NCBI GenBank assembly: GCA_009777775.1
Contig: WRLE01000002.1
Location: forward strand, 62,001-126,000
DNA from: Oscillospiraceae bacterium
GTDB taxonomy: Bacteria > Bacillota > Clostridia > Oscillospirales > Oscillospiraceae
Length of the DNA: 64,000 nt
Reading direction: 5' to 3'
In this document: piece by piece, positions 44,985-52,674 of the stretch
Position numbering within the stretch: position 1 is the stretch's first letter
Layout of the letters: every line of letters starts with the position of its first letter
Made by a program: the position numbers and the translations under genes
Notes under the pieces: generated by a model
Databases searched by the model: none
What the model saw: the letters and a program-made list of their open reading frames with translations, nothing else
Told to the model about the DNA's origin: nothing

Positions 44985-46445
44985 GTAAAGGCTATTTTTG
45001 TTAACGAAGGCATCGAAATAGAAGTACCTCTGGGAACAACGATAATGGAGGCTGCGAGGCTTTGTGAAGTATATCTTGAATCTCCCTGCAATGGTACTGG
45101 CACTTGTGGGAAGTGCGAAGTTAGTGTGAATGATGAAATAGTATTAGCTTGCGAAACGGAGCTTTTGATTGATACAGAGATTCACACCTTGATGAACCAA
45201 GCTCAGAATCGAAGCTTGCAAATTCTTTCATCGGGACGAAGCTTCCAATATGATTTGAAACCCATGTTTGACAGCGGTTACGGTCTCGTAGTGGACATCG
45301 GTACCACTACATTGGTTGTTTCTTTGGTAAACCTAACAACAGGTGAAGAAGAAGCAAGCGAAAGCCTACTGAACCCGCAAGCGCAATATGCCCAGGATGT
45401 ATTATCTCGCATTCAATTAGCAGGAGAAGGCGATTCCCTTGACACCCTTTATTTTGCATTGACAGATGCTCTAAACGATGTGCTTATGCGGTTGTCAGCG
45501 GAAATAGGTATTTCCAACGACGACATCAAAGATGCCGTCTACAGCGGAAACACCACCATGCTCCATTTAGCAGTCCGCAAAGACCCCACCTCGCTGGGTA
45601 AATACCCCTATACACCAGCTCTAACAGGTGGCAGATACCAAGAAGCGGACAGCCTACGCATCGGTGGCGACATTTATCTGCCCCCATTTATTTCTGCCTT
45701 TGTGGGAGCAGACATCACTTCGGGCATACTGGCATCAGGGCTTTCCCATACAGCAGAAACAACGCTTTTCATAGACATCGGAACAAATGGCGAAATGGTC
45801 CTTGCCATGAATGGAGAGCTGGTTGCCACAAGCACAGCAGCGGGTCCCGCTTTCGAGGGAATGAATATTTCCCAAGGAATGCGAGCATCAAAGGGTGCCA
45901 TCGACCGTTTTCAATTCAATGATGACGGCACATTTATATACTCCACCATAAACAACGCTCCCGCTGTGGGAATATGTGGCAGTGGGCTTTTAGATGCCAT
46001 AGGCGAGCTTGTGCGAGTGGGTATCATTGGTAAGACAGGTCGTTTCAGCGATAAATCTAAAGAGTTCCATATCACAGAAAATGTGGCAATCACACAAAAT
46101 GACATTCGCCAATTGCAACTGGCAAAGGGAGCCGTTCGCACCGGTATCGATGCCATGTTGATGGCACGGAATATAAGCCCAGATGATATAGAGCGGGTGG
46201 AAATAGCAGGTTCTTTTGGCTATCATCTAAAAGAGAGCAGCCTGCTGGATTTGAAAATGCTCCCAGAGTCTTTTCGTGGAAAAGTCAGTTTTGTGGGCAA
46301 CACCTCCCATTCCGGCGGTGCTGCATTGCTCCTTAACACAGACCTACGTGCCCAAATGGAAAAAGTAGTAAAATCCGTCCAAGCCATCGAACTAGCAGAC
46401 GACGACGACTTCCAAAAAATGTTTATAAATTCCCTGGGTTTTTAA
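44982..46445 (+). CDS. Corrinoid activation protein (ferredoxin plus ASKHA domain, RACE type)
   Basis: Proteins of this type use ATP to re-reduce inactive cob(II)amide to cob(I)amide on corrinoid proteins. The 487-residue sequence begins with a plant-type [2Fe-2S] domain having Cys36, Cys42, Cys45 and Cys57 (SPCNGTGTCGKC...LAC). The rest is the DUF4445/ASKHA region with phosphate-binding DIGTTTLVVSL, DIGTNGEMVLAM and a C-terminal EIAGSFGYHL. It starts at TTG inside the 7-bp repeat array. Its place at the end of the cluster supports a role in maintaining the corrinoid protein encoded at 42141-42800. Confidence 0.92.
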   Translation: MVKAIFVNEGIEIEVPLGTTIMEAARLCEVYLESPCNGTGTCGKCEVSVNDEIVLACETELLIDTEIHTLMNQAQNRSLQILSSGRSFQYDLKPMFDSGYGLVVDIGTTTLVVSLVNLTTGEEEASESLLNPQAQYAQDVLSRIQLAGEGDSLDTLYFALTDALNDVLMRLSAEIGISNDDIKDAVYSGNTTMLHLAVRKDPTSLGKYPYTPALTGGRYQEADSLRIGGDIYLPPFISAFVGADITSGILASGLSHTAETTLFIDIGTNGEMVLAMNGELVATSTAAGPAFEGMNISQGMRASKGAIDRFQFNDDGTFIYSTINNAPAVGICGSGLLDAIGELVRVGIIGKTGRFSDKSKEFHITENVAITQNDIRQLQLAKGAVRTGIDAMLMARNISPDDIERVEIAGSFGYHLKESSLLDLKMLPESFRGKVSFVGNTSHSGGAALLLNTDLRAQMEKVVKSVQAIELADDDDFQKMFINSLGF

Positions 46446-46447
46446 TA

Positions 46448-46514
46448 CCCCAGTACCACCAAATTCTACGCACACAGCTGCTATTTCTACGACACGGCAA
46501 ACGCAGCGAAATAA
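46448..46514 (+). pseudogene. Remnant of the 3' end of a URO-D-type methyltransferase gene
   Basis: In frame, 46458-46514 reads TKFYAHSCYFYDTANAAK followed by stop. This matches the last residues of the methyltransferase encoded at 48635-49753 (TEFYAYSREFYDKENATI). As at that locus, a long hairpin repeat follows a few bases later. The upstream part of the gene is missing, so this is a truncated duplicate end. Confidence 0.75.
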
Positions 46515-46531
46515 GAAGGAAAAATTTATAT

Positions 46532-46570
46532 AATGCTGAAACTAAGGTTTTTACCCCCTGTTTCAGCATT
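46532..46570. repeat. Hairpin repeat, copy 1
   Basis: The arms aatgctgaaac (46532-46542) and gtttcagcatt (46560-46570) flank taaggtttttaccccct. AT-rich sequence extends the pairing imperfectly. It is one of four related elements (see 48108, 48214 and 49767). It is followed by tttccacagaatata, as copy 4 is. Confidence 0.85.
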
Positions 46571-46592
46571 TTATATTTCCACAGAATATACA

Positions 46593-46638
46593 CGGGGACG
46601 GTACTTTTGTTCAAAAATGAACAAAAGCACCGTCCCCG
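46593..46638. repeat. GGGGACGGT hairpin element
   Basis: The arms cggggacggtacttttgt... (46593-46613) and its complement (46618-46638) pair over 20 of 21 positions with a four-base loop. The G+C-rich arms stand out from the AT-rich surroundings. Similar GGGGACGG-type repeats are known from other Firmicutes genomes; I see no open frame or transposase with it. Confidence 0.8.
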
Positions 46639-46644
46639 CGTTCA

Positions 46645-46674
46645 TGAAACTCTGTTTGAAATTAGTCTTGCTGT
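46645..46674 (-). pseudogene. 30-bp remnant of the solute-binding lipoprotein gene end
   Basis: The segment matches 50009-50038, the 3' end of the lipoprotein gene at 49985-52174, at 29 of 30 positions (core tgaaactctgtttgaaatta). It abuts the stop codon of the AAA ATPase gene (46676). No more of that gene is present here. Confidence 0.75.
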
Positions 46675-46675
46675 C

Positions 46676-48094
46676 TCATCCATCGATTAGGTCGTGCATA
46701 TTTACTTCTGCTTGCGCTGTGCTGGCATATTTACCTGGTTTCACTCCGTATGTGGTCACCATGGTAAGGTGCAGAGCTTTTTTTGTTTTTGTTGCACTAC
46801 GAAACGCCTCGACTTTGTTCCTTAGCTCAAGGTCATATGAGCTTGTTATTTCATACTGCCCCACTGCAAACTTCATTTCGCATAGGTTTATAACTCTATC
46901 GTTTCGATCTATGACTAAATCAATCTGCGCTCCTTTTCCGTTTCCTCGACTTACCCATGATGACACATCAGTATGAACACCAGTAATCCCCAGTGCCTTC
47001 TTAATTTGATTTATATGAGCAAGGCATACCTGCTCAAAGGCATATCCACTCCACGCTCGATGTCTCGCATTATCGATAAACGAACTCCAAAATTTTTCGC
47101 TATTTGTACTACGCATAAACGTCAGGTGAAAAGAAGTAAAAAAGTCGACCAAATGGTATATTGCATCTTTCTTTCCAGTACCAAATGGTTTGTATTTGCG
47201 TATGAACCCACTCTCTTCCAATTCTAACAAGATTCTAGTCAAGTTCCCACCATTTCCGAAATTTATGGAGTTAGAAATGGCTTCACGAGTTAAACCTTGC
47301 TTTTTCGCGAATAAAGCTTCAAGTATTTCAATATGCTTACCTGGAGTGGAAAATAATGTGTCCATCAACCGTTCAAACTCGTACCGCAGGGGAGCATCTT
47401 CGGAAAAGCAAATATTATCAACATTCAATGCCAAACTGTAACGTCTTTCTAACAACCTTAGATAATAGGGTATACCTCCAAATATCATATAGCTTTCAAT
47501 AATATCCTGGGTATTCATCGAAATGCCCCTGCTTTCATAGTATTCACGACATTCGGCTAATGTAAATGGCTTTAACGAAATCTGCCGTGTCGTCCTATTA
47601 TATAGTCCACCTTTGTTTCTGAATATTTTTTTGGTAATCCATGATGCAGCCGACCCACATATTATCAACATTATATGTTTATGCCCCGATGCCCAACCAT
47701 TCCAAAAGTTTTCCAGTGCTGGAACAAAATCTGACTTTTTATTATCCATCCAGGGCAGTTCATCAATGAAAATCAAAATCCGTTCTTTAATACTGGCAGC
47801 TGATATAAAATCCCGCAGAGCATCAAATGCGTTAAACCAATTTTTTGATGCATCGAAACCATCATCTTTTGAGACCCACCCATGTTCTTTAAGTGCTTTA
47901 ACAAATTCGCTCCTTTGCTGATGCGCTTTTATATTAGCAATGCCGGTGTAACTGAAAAAAAACTCGTTGTTAAATGTTTCACGAACAAGGTAAGTCTTCC
48001 CCACTCGTCTGCGTCCATATACAACAACAAACTCCGATTCTCCGCTCATCGCCAACTCATTTAAAACACTCTGCTCTTCAACTCTGCCAATCAT
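46676..48094 (-). CDS. AAA ATPase with DUF234-type C-terminal domain
   Basis: This 472-residue protein belongs to the archaeal-type AAA ATPase family common in anaerobes. Walker A is VYGRRRVGKTYLV near residue 30, Walker B-like ILIFIDELPWMD follows, and the C-terminal part has a nuclease-like block (AQIDLVIDRNDRVINLCEMKFA; Asp-x-Val followed by Glu-x-Lys) typical of the PD-(D/E)XK-like DUF234 region. The ATG at 48094 follows GTGAGG. The gene is flanked by remnants and hairpin repeats, which suggests a mobile or recently inserted module. Its function is unknown; these proteins are often strain-specific. Confidence 0.85.
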   Translation of the reverse strand: MIGRVEEQSVLNELAMSGESEFVVVYGRRRVGKTYLVRETFNNEFFFSYTGIANIKAHQQRSEFVKALKEHGWVSKDDGFDASKNWFNAFDALRDFISAASIKERILIFIDELPWMDNKKSDFVPALENFWNGWASGHKHIMLIICGSAASWITKKIFRNKGGLYNRTTRQISLKPFTLAECREYYESRGISMNTQDIIESYMIFGGIPYYLRLLERRYSLALNVDNICFSEDAPLRYEFERLMDTLFSTPGKHIEILEALFAKKQGLTREAISNSINFGNGGNLTRILLELEESGFIRKYKPFGTGKKDAIYHLVDFFTSFHLTFMRSTNSEKFWSSFIDNARHRAWSGYAFEQVCLAHINQIKKALGITGVHTDVSSWVSRGNGKGAQIDLVIDRNDRVINLCEMKFAVGQYEITSSYDLELRNKVEAFRSATKTKKALHLTMVTTYGVKPGKYASTAQAEVNMHDLIDG

Positions 48095-48107
48095 GTTATA
48101 CCTCACA

Positions 48108-48164
48108 TATTATATAATGCTGAAACTAGTGTTTTTAACCCATGTTTCAGCATTATATAATATT
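48108..48164. repeat. Hairpin repeat, copy 2 (20-bp perfect arms)
   Basis: The arms 48108-48127 and 48145-48164 are perfectly complementary over 20 bp and contain ataatgctgaaac/gtttcagcattat. The 17-base loop is tagtgtttttaacccat. It lies 13 bp upstream of the ATPase start codon, so it may affect expression of that gene. Confidence 0.9.
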
Positions 48165-48213
48165 TCAATTAATGTGTCAAGCATTGCAGTTACTAGTTTA
48201 TTACTATTCTACG

Positions 48214-48272
48214 ATAATTATATAATGCTGGAACTAAGGTTCTTACCCCCTGTTTCAGCATTTTATAATTAT
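48214..48272. repeat. Hairpin repeat, copy 3
   Basis: The arms 48214-48234 (ending gctggaac) and 48252-48272 pair over 21 positions with one mismatch and one G-T pair. The loop taaggttcttaccccct resembles that of copy 1. It sits in the 540-bp gap between the ATPase and the next methyltransferase gene. Besides copies 2 and 3, I see no gene in that gap. Confidence 0.88.
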
Positions 48273-48634
48273 ATTAGTAATGCTAATAAAGCAAAAAAAA
48301 GCATCGCTGACTTTCTGGTCTGCATTGCTGTTTGCTGTTATTCGGTTGTTTGCTATGTTATTCGCTTGCTAACCTATTATGCTGCCATAGAAAGGTATTG
48401 CAATAATTGCATTTGCATTGGATGCTGCTCCCATTTCAATGGCTCTGTAGTAATCCATTGCTATTTCATAAACATATGCGCTGCGCTTTTCGTTGTTGCC
48501 TTTAGCCAGCCTTCATAGGTATGCGCCAATACCTATGCCCATTTCTTGTTTATATCTACTCCTCCCTTGCATTATATCAAAATATAACATATACTCTATT
48601 CAGATTTCGCATAAATTATTTGGAGGTACGATGT

Positions 48635-49753
48635 ATGGAATACAAACGTTATGATTATGGAGACCCTGACGCTCCGAAATATACTGTAACAAGCCCTTTC
48701 GGTGAAACAACTTATCCCAAGTTTGATTACCCCATATCTATCATCGAAAACTATAAACGCTCTGCACAGCTCAATAAACCAATGTGGGTTCCATTGCGCG
48801 CCATGGAGGTTCAATCCATCAGCCCCAACGATATGATACGACCAACAGACGCAGTAAAAGGACAAAGCGTAGCAATGGACTTCACCAGTCCAAAAACCGG
48901 TGACTACACATTCACAGATTGGTTCGAAACAGAGTGGACATATGTGCATTCCGCAGGAGGACCGATGCTCACTCCAGGTTTTGTCCAATGTGAGGATGTA
49001 ACCGATTGGGAAAAATGTGTAAAATTTCCAAATTTCGATGATTGGGATTGGACAACATTTCACGAAGATTACATGAAAAATAGATATGACCCCAACAAGG
49101 TGTTAGCTGTTGACATAGGCTTAGGATGCACAGAACGCTTCGTCTCTATAATGGGTGGCTATACAGAAGCTATGATAGCTTTCGCTACAGAGCCAGAAGC
49201 TTGTAAAGCCTTTTTCGAAGCATTCATTGACCACGAAATTGAACAATTCGACAGGCTAATGGCACTGTATCCCATAAATCATCTAACTTATCACGATGAT
49301 TGGAGTAATGAAAAAGATACATTTTTCTCTCCAGCTATGTTGGAAGATATGCTAATGGAGCCAACCAAAAGGTTCATCGACCATGTGAAGTCAAAGGATG
49401 TGGTTTTCGATTTTCATATTTGCGGAAACATGATGCGCTTTGCTCCATACTTTGCACAGCTGGGTGTAAATCTGATGCAACTTCAACGTAGAGCAATTGA
49501 TGCTGTGGCATTGAAAAAGGAATATGGCAATTACTTCGGTTTCGGTGGTGGTATCGAAGGTCTCACCATGGGTACCACACCCACGAAGGAGGAGCTTGTT
49601 AAGCTGGTGAGAGCCACCGTTGACCTGTTCGCTCCCAAAGGCGGTTTTTACGCATCTGTAAACGCTCGCGACCCCGAAGTCTTCTGGAATGGTATCACCG
49701 AATTCTACGCATACAGCCGCGAATTCTACGACAAAGAAAACGCAACCATATAA
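48635..49753 (+). CDS. URO-D-fold methyltransferase, paralogue 5
   Basis: The start is ATG 48635 behind GGAGG (48622-48626), giving 372 residues; upstream open codons are not used. The protein is a divergent uroporphyrinogen-decarboxylase-fold member with the zinc-type motif FDFHICGNMMRF and a C-terminal FAPKGGFYASVNARDPE block. It lacks haem-pathway neighbours. The same strand carries the corrinoid cluster about 2 kb upstream, and a 3' remnant of a related gene directly follows that cluster, so this gene may once have been its last member. Substrate unknown. Confidence 0.82.
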   Translation: MEYKRYDYGDPDAPKYTVTSPFGETTYPKFDYPISIIENYKRSAQLNKPMWVPLRAMEVQSISPNDMIRPTDAVKGQSVAMDFTSPKTGDYTFTDWFETEWTYVHSAGGPMLTPGFVQCEDVTDWEKCVKFPNFDDWDWTTFHEDYMKNRYDPNKVLAVDIGLGCTERFVSIMGGYTEAMIAFATEPEACKAFFEAFIDHEIEQFDRLMALYPINHLTYHDDWSNEKDTFFSPAMLEDMLMEPTKRFIDHVKSKDVVFDFHICGNMMRFAPYFAQLGVNLMQLQRRAIDAVALKKEYGNYFGFGGGIEGLTMGTTPTKEELVKLVRATVDLFAPKGGFYASVNARDPEVFWNGITEFYAYSREFYDKENATI

Positions 49754-49766
49754 GAAATAGACAATT

Positions 49767-49813
49767 ATAAAATGCTGAAACTAGGGTTTTTATCCCTTGT
49801 TTCAGCATTTTAT
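49767..49813. repeat. Hairpin repeat, copy 4
   Basis: Perfect 15-bp arms ataaaatgctgaaac (49767-49781) and gtttcagcattttat (49799-49813) enclose tagggtttttatccctt, whose aggg/ccct ends can pair further. It lies 13 bp after the methyltransferase stop and may also act as its terminator. Confidence 0.9.
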
Positions 49814-49928
49814 TTTTCCACAGAGTATATGTTTAATCATAAGTAAATGCTATAAAGCCCCATTTTGCAGTTGACATATCGTATGAATCGGGAGAATCGA
49901 AAACCGCTACTGCTGCTACATTGCCGAA
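49813..49928 (-). pseudogene. 116-bp duplicate of the WG-repeat gene 3' end
   Basis: Positions 49813-49928 match 52655-52770 at 114 of 116 positions. The source is the last part of the WG-repeat lipoprotein gene plus its downstream flank. The copy breaks off abruptly after ttgccgaa. It lies between hairpin copy 4 and the end of the solute-binding lipoprotein gene, and encodes nothing useful on its own. Confidence 0.9.
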
Positions 49929-49984
49929 TCTCTGCCATTAATGAAGTCTCCTACGTTTTCTAAAATCAAGTGACCCTATATCTA

Positions 49985-52174
49985 TCAGCTCTGTTCGCTC
50001 AAGAAGATTGAAACTCTGTTTGAAATTAGCCTTGCTGTTTCTTCAGCACTCCGCTCGTCGCAGAAATACAGAGCTGCTATGTCCATGATAATTTCCAACA
50101 AATAGTTGTTGTGCCTCGATACCCTATCCAGCGAGTATACCAGATCCCTTACTTGAATTGTTTCCTCCAGCGTTGCATCGGTGTATATAACCTCAAAATA
50201 GTCGTTGCCAGTGCTGTACCGCACTCCCGAACCGCTTTCGTAGTAGTCTGCTGAGTTTTCAAGCTTGTCCTCCAAGGCTGACAAGTTTGATGGGAAGTAG
50301 GAGGTCTGGCTCTTCTGGTAGCTTTCCTCGTAGAACCCTCGCAAGAGCTCCCAGCAAACATCCTTGTGTTCCGAGTACTCCGATATCGATGTACTCCTTT
50401 GGATGAGAAACGAGTTTCCGCGTCCATAAGAGGTCGGGTATCCAATGAAAGTAACCTCCCCCAGAAAGTTGGCTTTGAATTTCTGGATATCGGACACTTT
50501 CGCAATGGTATTGCGGTATAGGTACTGCCTGCCATCGGCTATCAAATCAACGGACAATCCATAATCAGCGTTCTCTTCCAGTACCTGCGTCTTGCAGAAT
50601 TTCAGCAGCTCCACAAAACCCTCAGTCTCGAAATTGCAGCTTCCTGCGGCCCAGTCTATGTATTCGTCCGAATTGTTCACCAGAAACATATACAGCAAGG
50701 ATTCCGCGCCCGCTCCGAAAGCGATATCGGCATCGGAGCGTTTCTCGTGCTCTTGGAAAAACTCCTCCAAGGTCCAGCTGTCCAGCCCGATTTCGTCTCT
50801 CCCGCACGCCAGCACTCGCGCTATAAACTCAATAGGCAGCTCATATAGAGCACCCTCGGATGTTTCCACCGCTTCCAGCAGGTTCGGCAAAAACGATTCC
50901 CTCGCGAGGTCTGCATCTCCATCGAGATATTCGTAAATATCAGCGAACACGCCCTTGCTCATGTACACAGAGGGGTTGAAGCCAGTCATGTTTGCAGTCT
51001 GACCCCATATGAATATATCAGGTGTGTTCCCTGTAATAATGTCCAAGTTCAGCCTGAATATGGCTCCGTATATGTTGTTTGCATTATCGTACTTGCTGTA
51101 GTCCACAATCTCAAGCTTGTATTCTCCATTACTCTGGTTATAATCGCTCGCCCATTGGGCGAACGCCGGCTCTGTCGCATATGTCGCCACTGTGATAACT
51201 GTTCGATTGGCTTCGTCATCACCACCGTTTCCTTCGTTTAAGCTCAGCTTCACCACCCTGCTCTGTAGGAGGGCATATAGTTCGCCGTCAGGAGTGTATA
51301 CAAGATCACTATAATTATATGAGGGCGCCTCGTCAGTACAGTCTGCTATAACTATTTTTTCACCCGTAACGAGGTCAAGCATATGGATGCGCTGGTTTTC
51401 CGTGAGGTAAATAGTGTTCTCAGAGCCTGCTAATATTTCGTTAAAAGAGGTTTCTCCAAAATCGAACAGCAGCTCCAGCTCTCCATTGTAAAGCCTATAT
51501 ATTTTCGCATCATTAAGTATAAGCACGGTTCCGTCAACAAGGCTCGCCACACGCAATACAAACGAGAATTCATAATCTACTGCGACTGACATTTCTGCCT
51601 CTTTATTAATAACATAAAGGATTGTAGGTTCTGTTTGGGCACGCGATTTATACGGATTGGTTAAGTATGCATTCCCCTCGTTATCTATACCAATAAGCCT
51701 AAAATTGTCTCCAAATGATTCTAGCATATTTATCGTAAAGACTTCAGCACCATTACCATCGAAGTACCTGAGGTATTCAGGGTCTCCGTGCCCATCATAG
51801 GATCTTTCCGTCAACCAAAAACCTCCATCTGACGTGAGATATACCTGGAGAAACCCCAATTTATTGCCCTCGAGGTATAGCTCATAATCTATATTTTTAA
51901 CAAATTCCAAATTATGATCAAATATTTCGAAGCATCTTTTTTCCCTGTTTGTCACATCATCATCAACATCAAATTGTATTAGCATAATTATATCGTTATT
52001 TCCTGCCATTTTGTATATGTTGTTTATACCCATTTGTTCCATAGAGTACCCCACAGCAACAATTTCTGATCGAGGTCTAGTGGAATTATCGATTAATTCG
52101 ATTAGGTTATTACATCCTGTCGCTATTATAGTCATGCTTAACAACATAGCTATGTACATATGTTTCAATTTCAC
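49985..52174 (-). CDS. Large lipoprotein with C-terminal solute-binding-protein domain
   Basis: This 729-residue secreted protein begins at GTG 52174 behind AGGGGTGA. A lipoprotein signal (MLLSMTIIATGCNN) is followed by about 290 residues of beta-propeller-like repeats (DGGFWLTERSYDG, DNEGNAYLTNP, TPDGELYALLQ). A family 1 extracellular solute-binding domain starts near TVITVATYATEPAFAQWASDYN and includes IITGNTPDIFIWG. Such double proteins occur in gut Firmicutes and probably bind a sugar or peptide at the surface; no transporter genes are adjacent. Its last 30 bp are duplicated at 46645-46674. Confidence 0.78.
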   Translation of the reverse strand: MKLKHMYIAMLLSMTIIATGCNNLIELIDNSTRPRSEIVAVGYSMEQMGINNIYKMAGNNDIIMLIQFDVDDDVTNREKRCFEIFDHNLEFVKNIDYELYLEGNKLGFLQVYLTSDGGFWLTERSYDGHGDPEYLRYFDGNGAEVFTINMLESFGDNFRLIGIDNEGNAYLTNPYKSRAQTEPTILYVINKEAEMSVAVDYEFSFVLRVASLVDGTVLILNDAKIYRLYNGELELLFDFGETSFNEILAGSENTIYLTENQRIHMLDLVTGEKIVIADCTDEAPSYNYSDLVYTPDGELYALLQSRVVKLSLNEGNGGDDEANRTVITVATYATEPAFAQWASDYNQSNGEYKLEIVDYSKYDNANNIYGAIFRLNLDIITGNTPDIFIWGQTANMTGFNPSVYMSKGVFADIYEYLDGDADLARESFLPNLLEAVETSEGALYELPIEFIARVLACGRDEIGLDSWTLEEFFQEHEKRSDADIAFGAGAESLLYMFLVNNSDEYIDWAAGSCNFETEGFVELLKFCKTQVLEENADYGLSVDLIADGRQYLYRNTIAKVSDIQKFKANFLGEVTFIGYPTSYGRGNSFLIQRSTSISEYSEHKDVCWELLRGFYEESYQKSQTSYFPSNLSALEDKLENSADYYESGSGVRYSTGNDYFEVIYTDATLEETIQVRDLVYSLDRVSRHNNYLLEIIMDIAALYFCDERSAEETARLISNRVSIFLSEQS

Positions 52175-52329
52175 AATGATTCACCCCTTTAATTCGTATA
52201 CAATGTTATTTATACTATCGTTTTAGATCAACCGTTCCAGTAATAGAGTGATATGCGCACCCCATTAAAATCGTACTCGAGATGCGCACATCATTTCAGA
52301 GCTATAGCCTTTACTTAGCATCACATACA

Positions 52330-52650
52330 CTAGGAAACATAAATGCTGCCTTTGGCTGATATTGGAAAAAGTCCGGTTGACAATAATGCTGCTGTGTTTT
52401 TCGTCCGCATTACTGAAACCATTGTATACCCAGGACTCAATAAAAGATCAGCATCATCAAACTCACCTTCAAACGCTATAAATATGTAAGTAACTGGGTA
52501 TCCAACTTTATTTTCTGAAAAAGCAAAATAACCTTCCCTATTTCCAGACCACGATCCTTCAAAATTAGCTATAAGTGCTCTAGCCGAAGCTGTTATCATC
52601 ACGCTTGTTGCAAGTGCAACAACAACAATTATGAATGTTAAGATTCTCAT
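52330..52650 (-). CDS. Small secreted protein, function unknown
   Basis: This 106-residue open frame has a clear N-terminal signal or anchor helix (LTFIIVVVALATSVMITAS) ending in an AxA-like site (ASARA). The rest looks like a small beta-rich domain (GSWSGNREGYFAFSENKVGYPVTYIF). The ribosome binding site is weak. It lies between the WG-repeat gene and the solute-binding lipoprotein gene on the same strand. I do not recognise a family. The signal peptide makes a real gene likely. Confidence 0.55.
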   Translation of the reverse strand: MRILTFIIVVVALATSVMITASARALIANFEGSWSGNREGYFAFSENKVGYPVTYIFIAFEGEFDDADLLLSPGYTMVSVMRTKNTAALLSTGLFPISAKGSIYVS

Positions 52651-52674
52651 TTTCTTTTTCCACAGAGTATATAT

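Noticed and set aside
46593-46638. Insertion sequence end
   Set aside because: No transposase frame or target duplication is visible, so it is listed only as a hairpin repeat.
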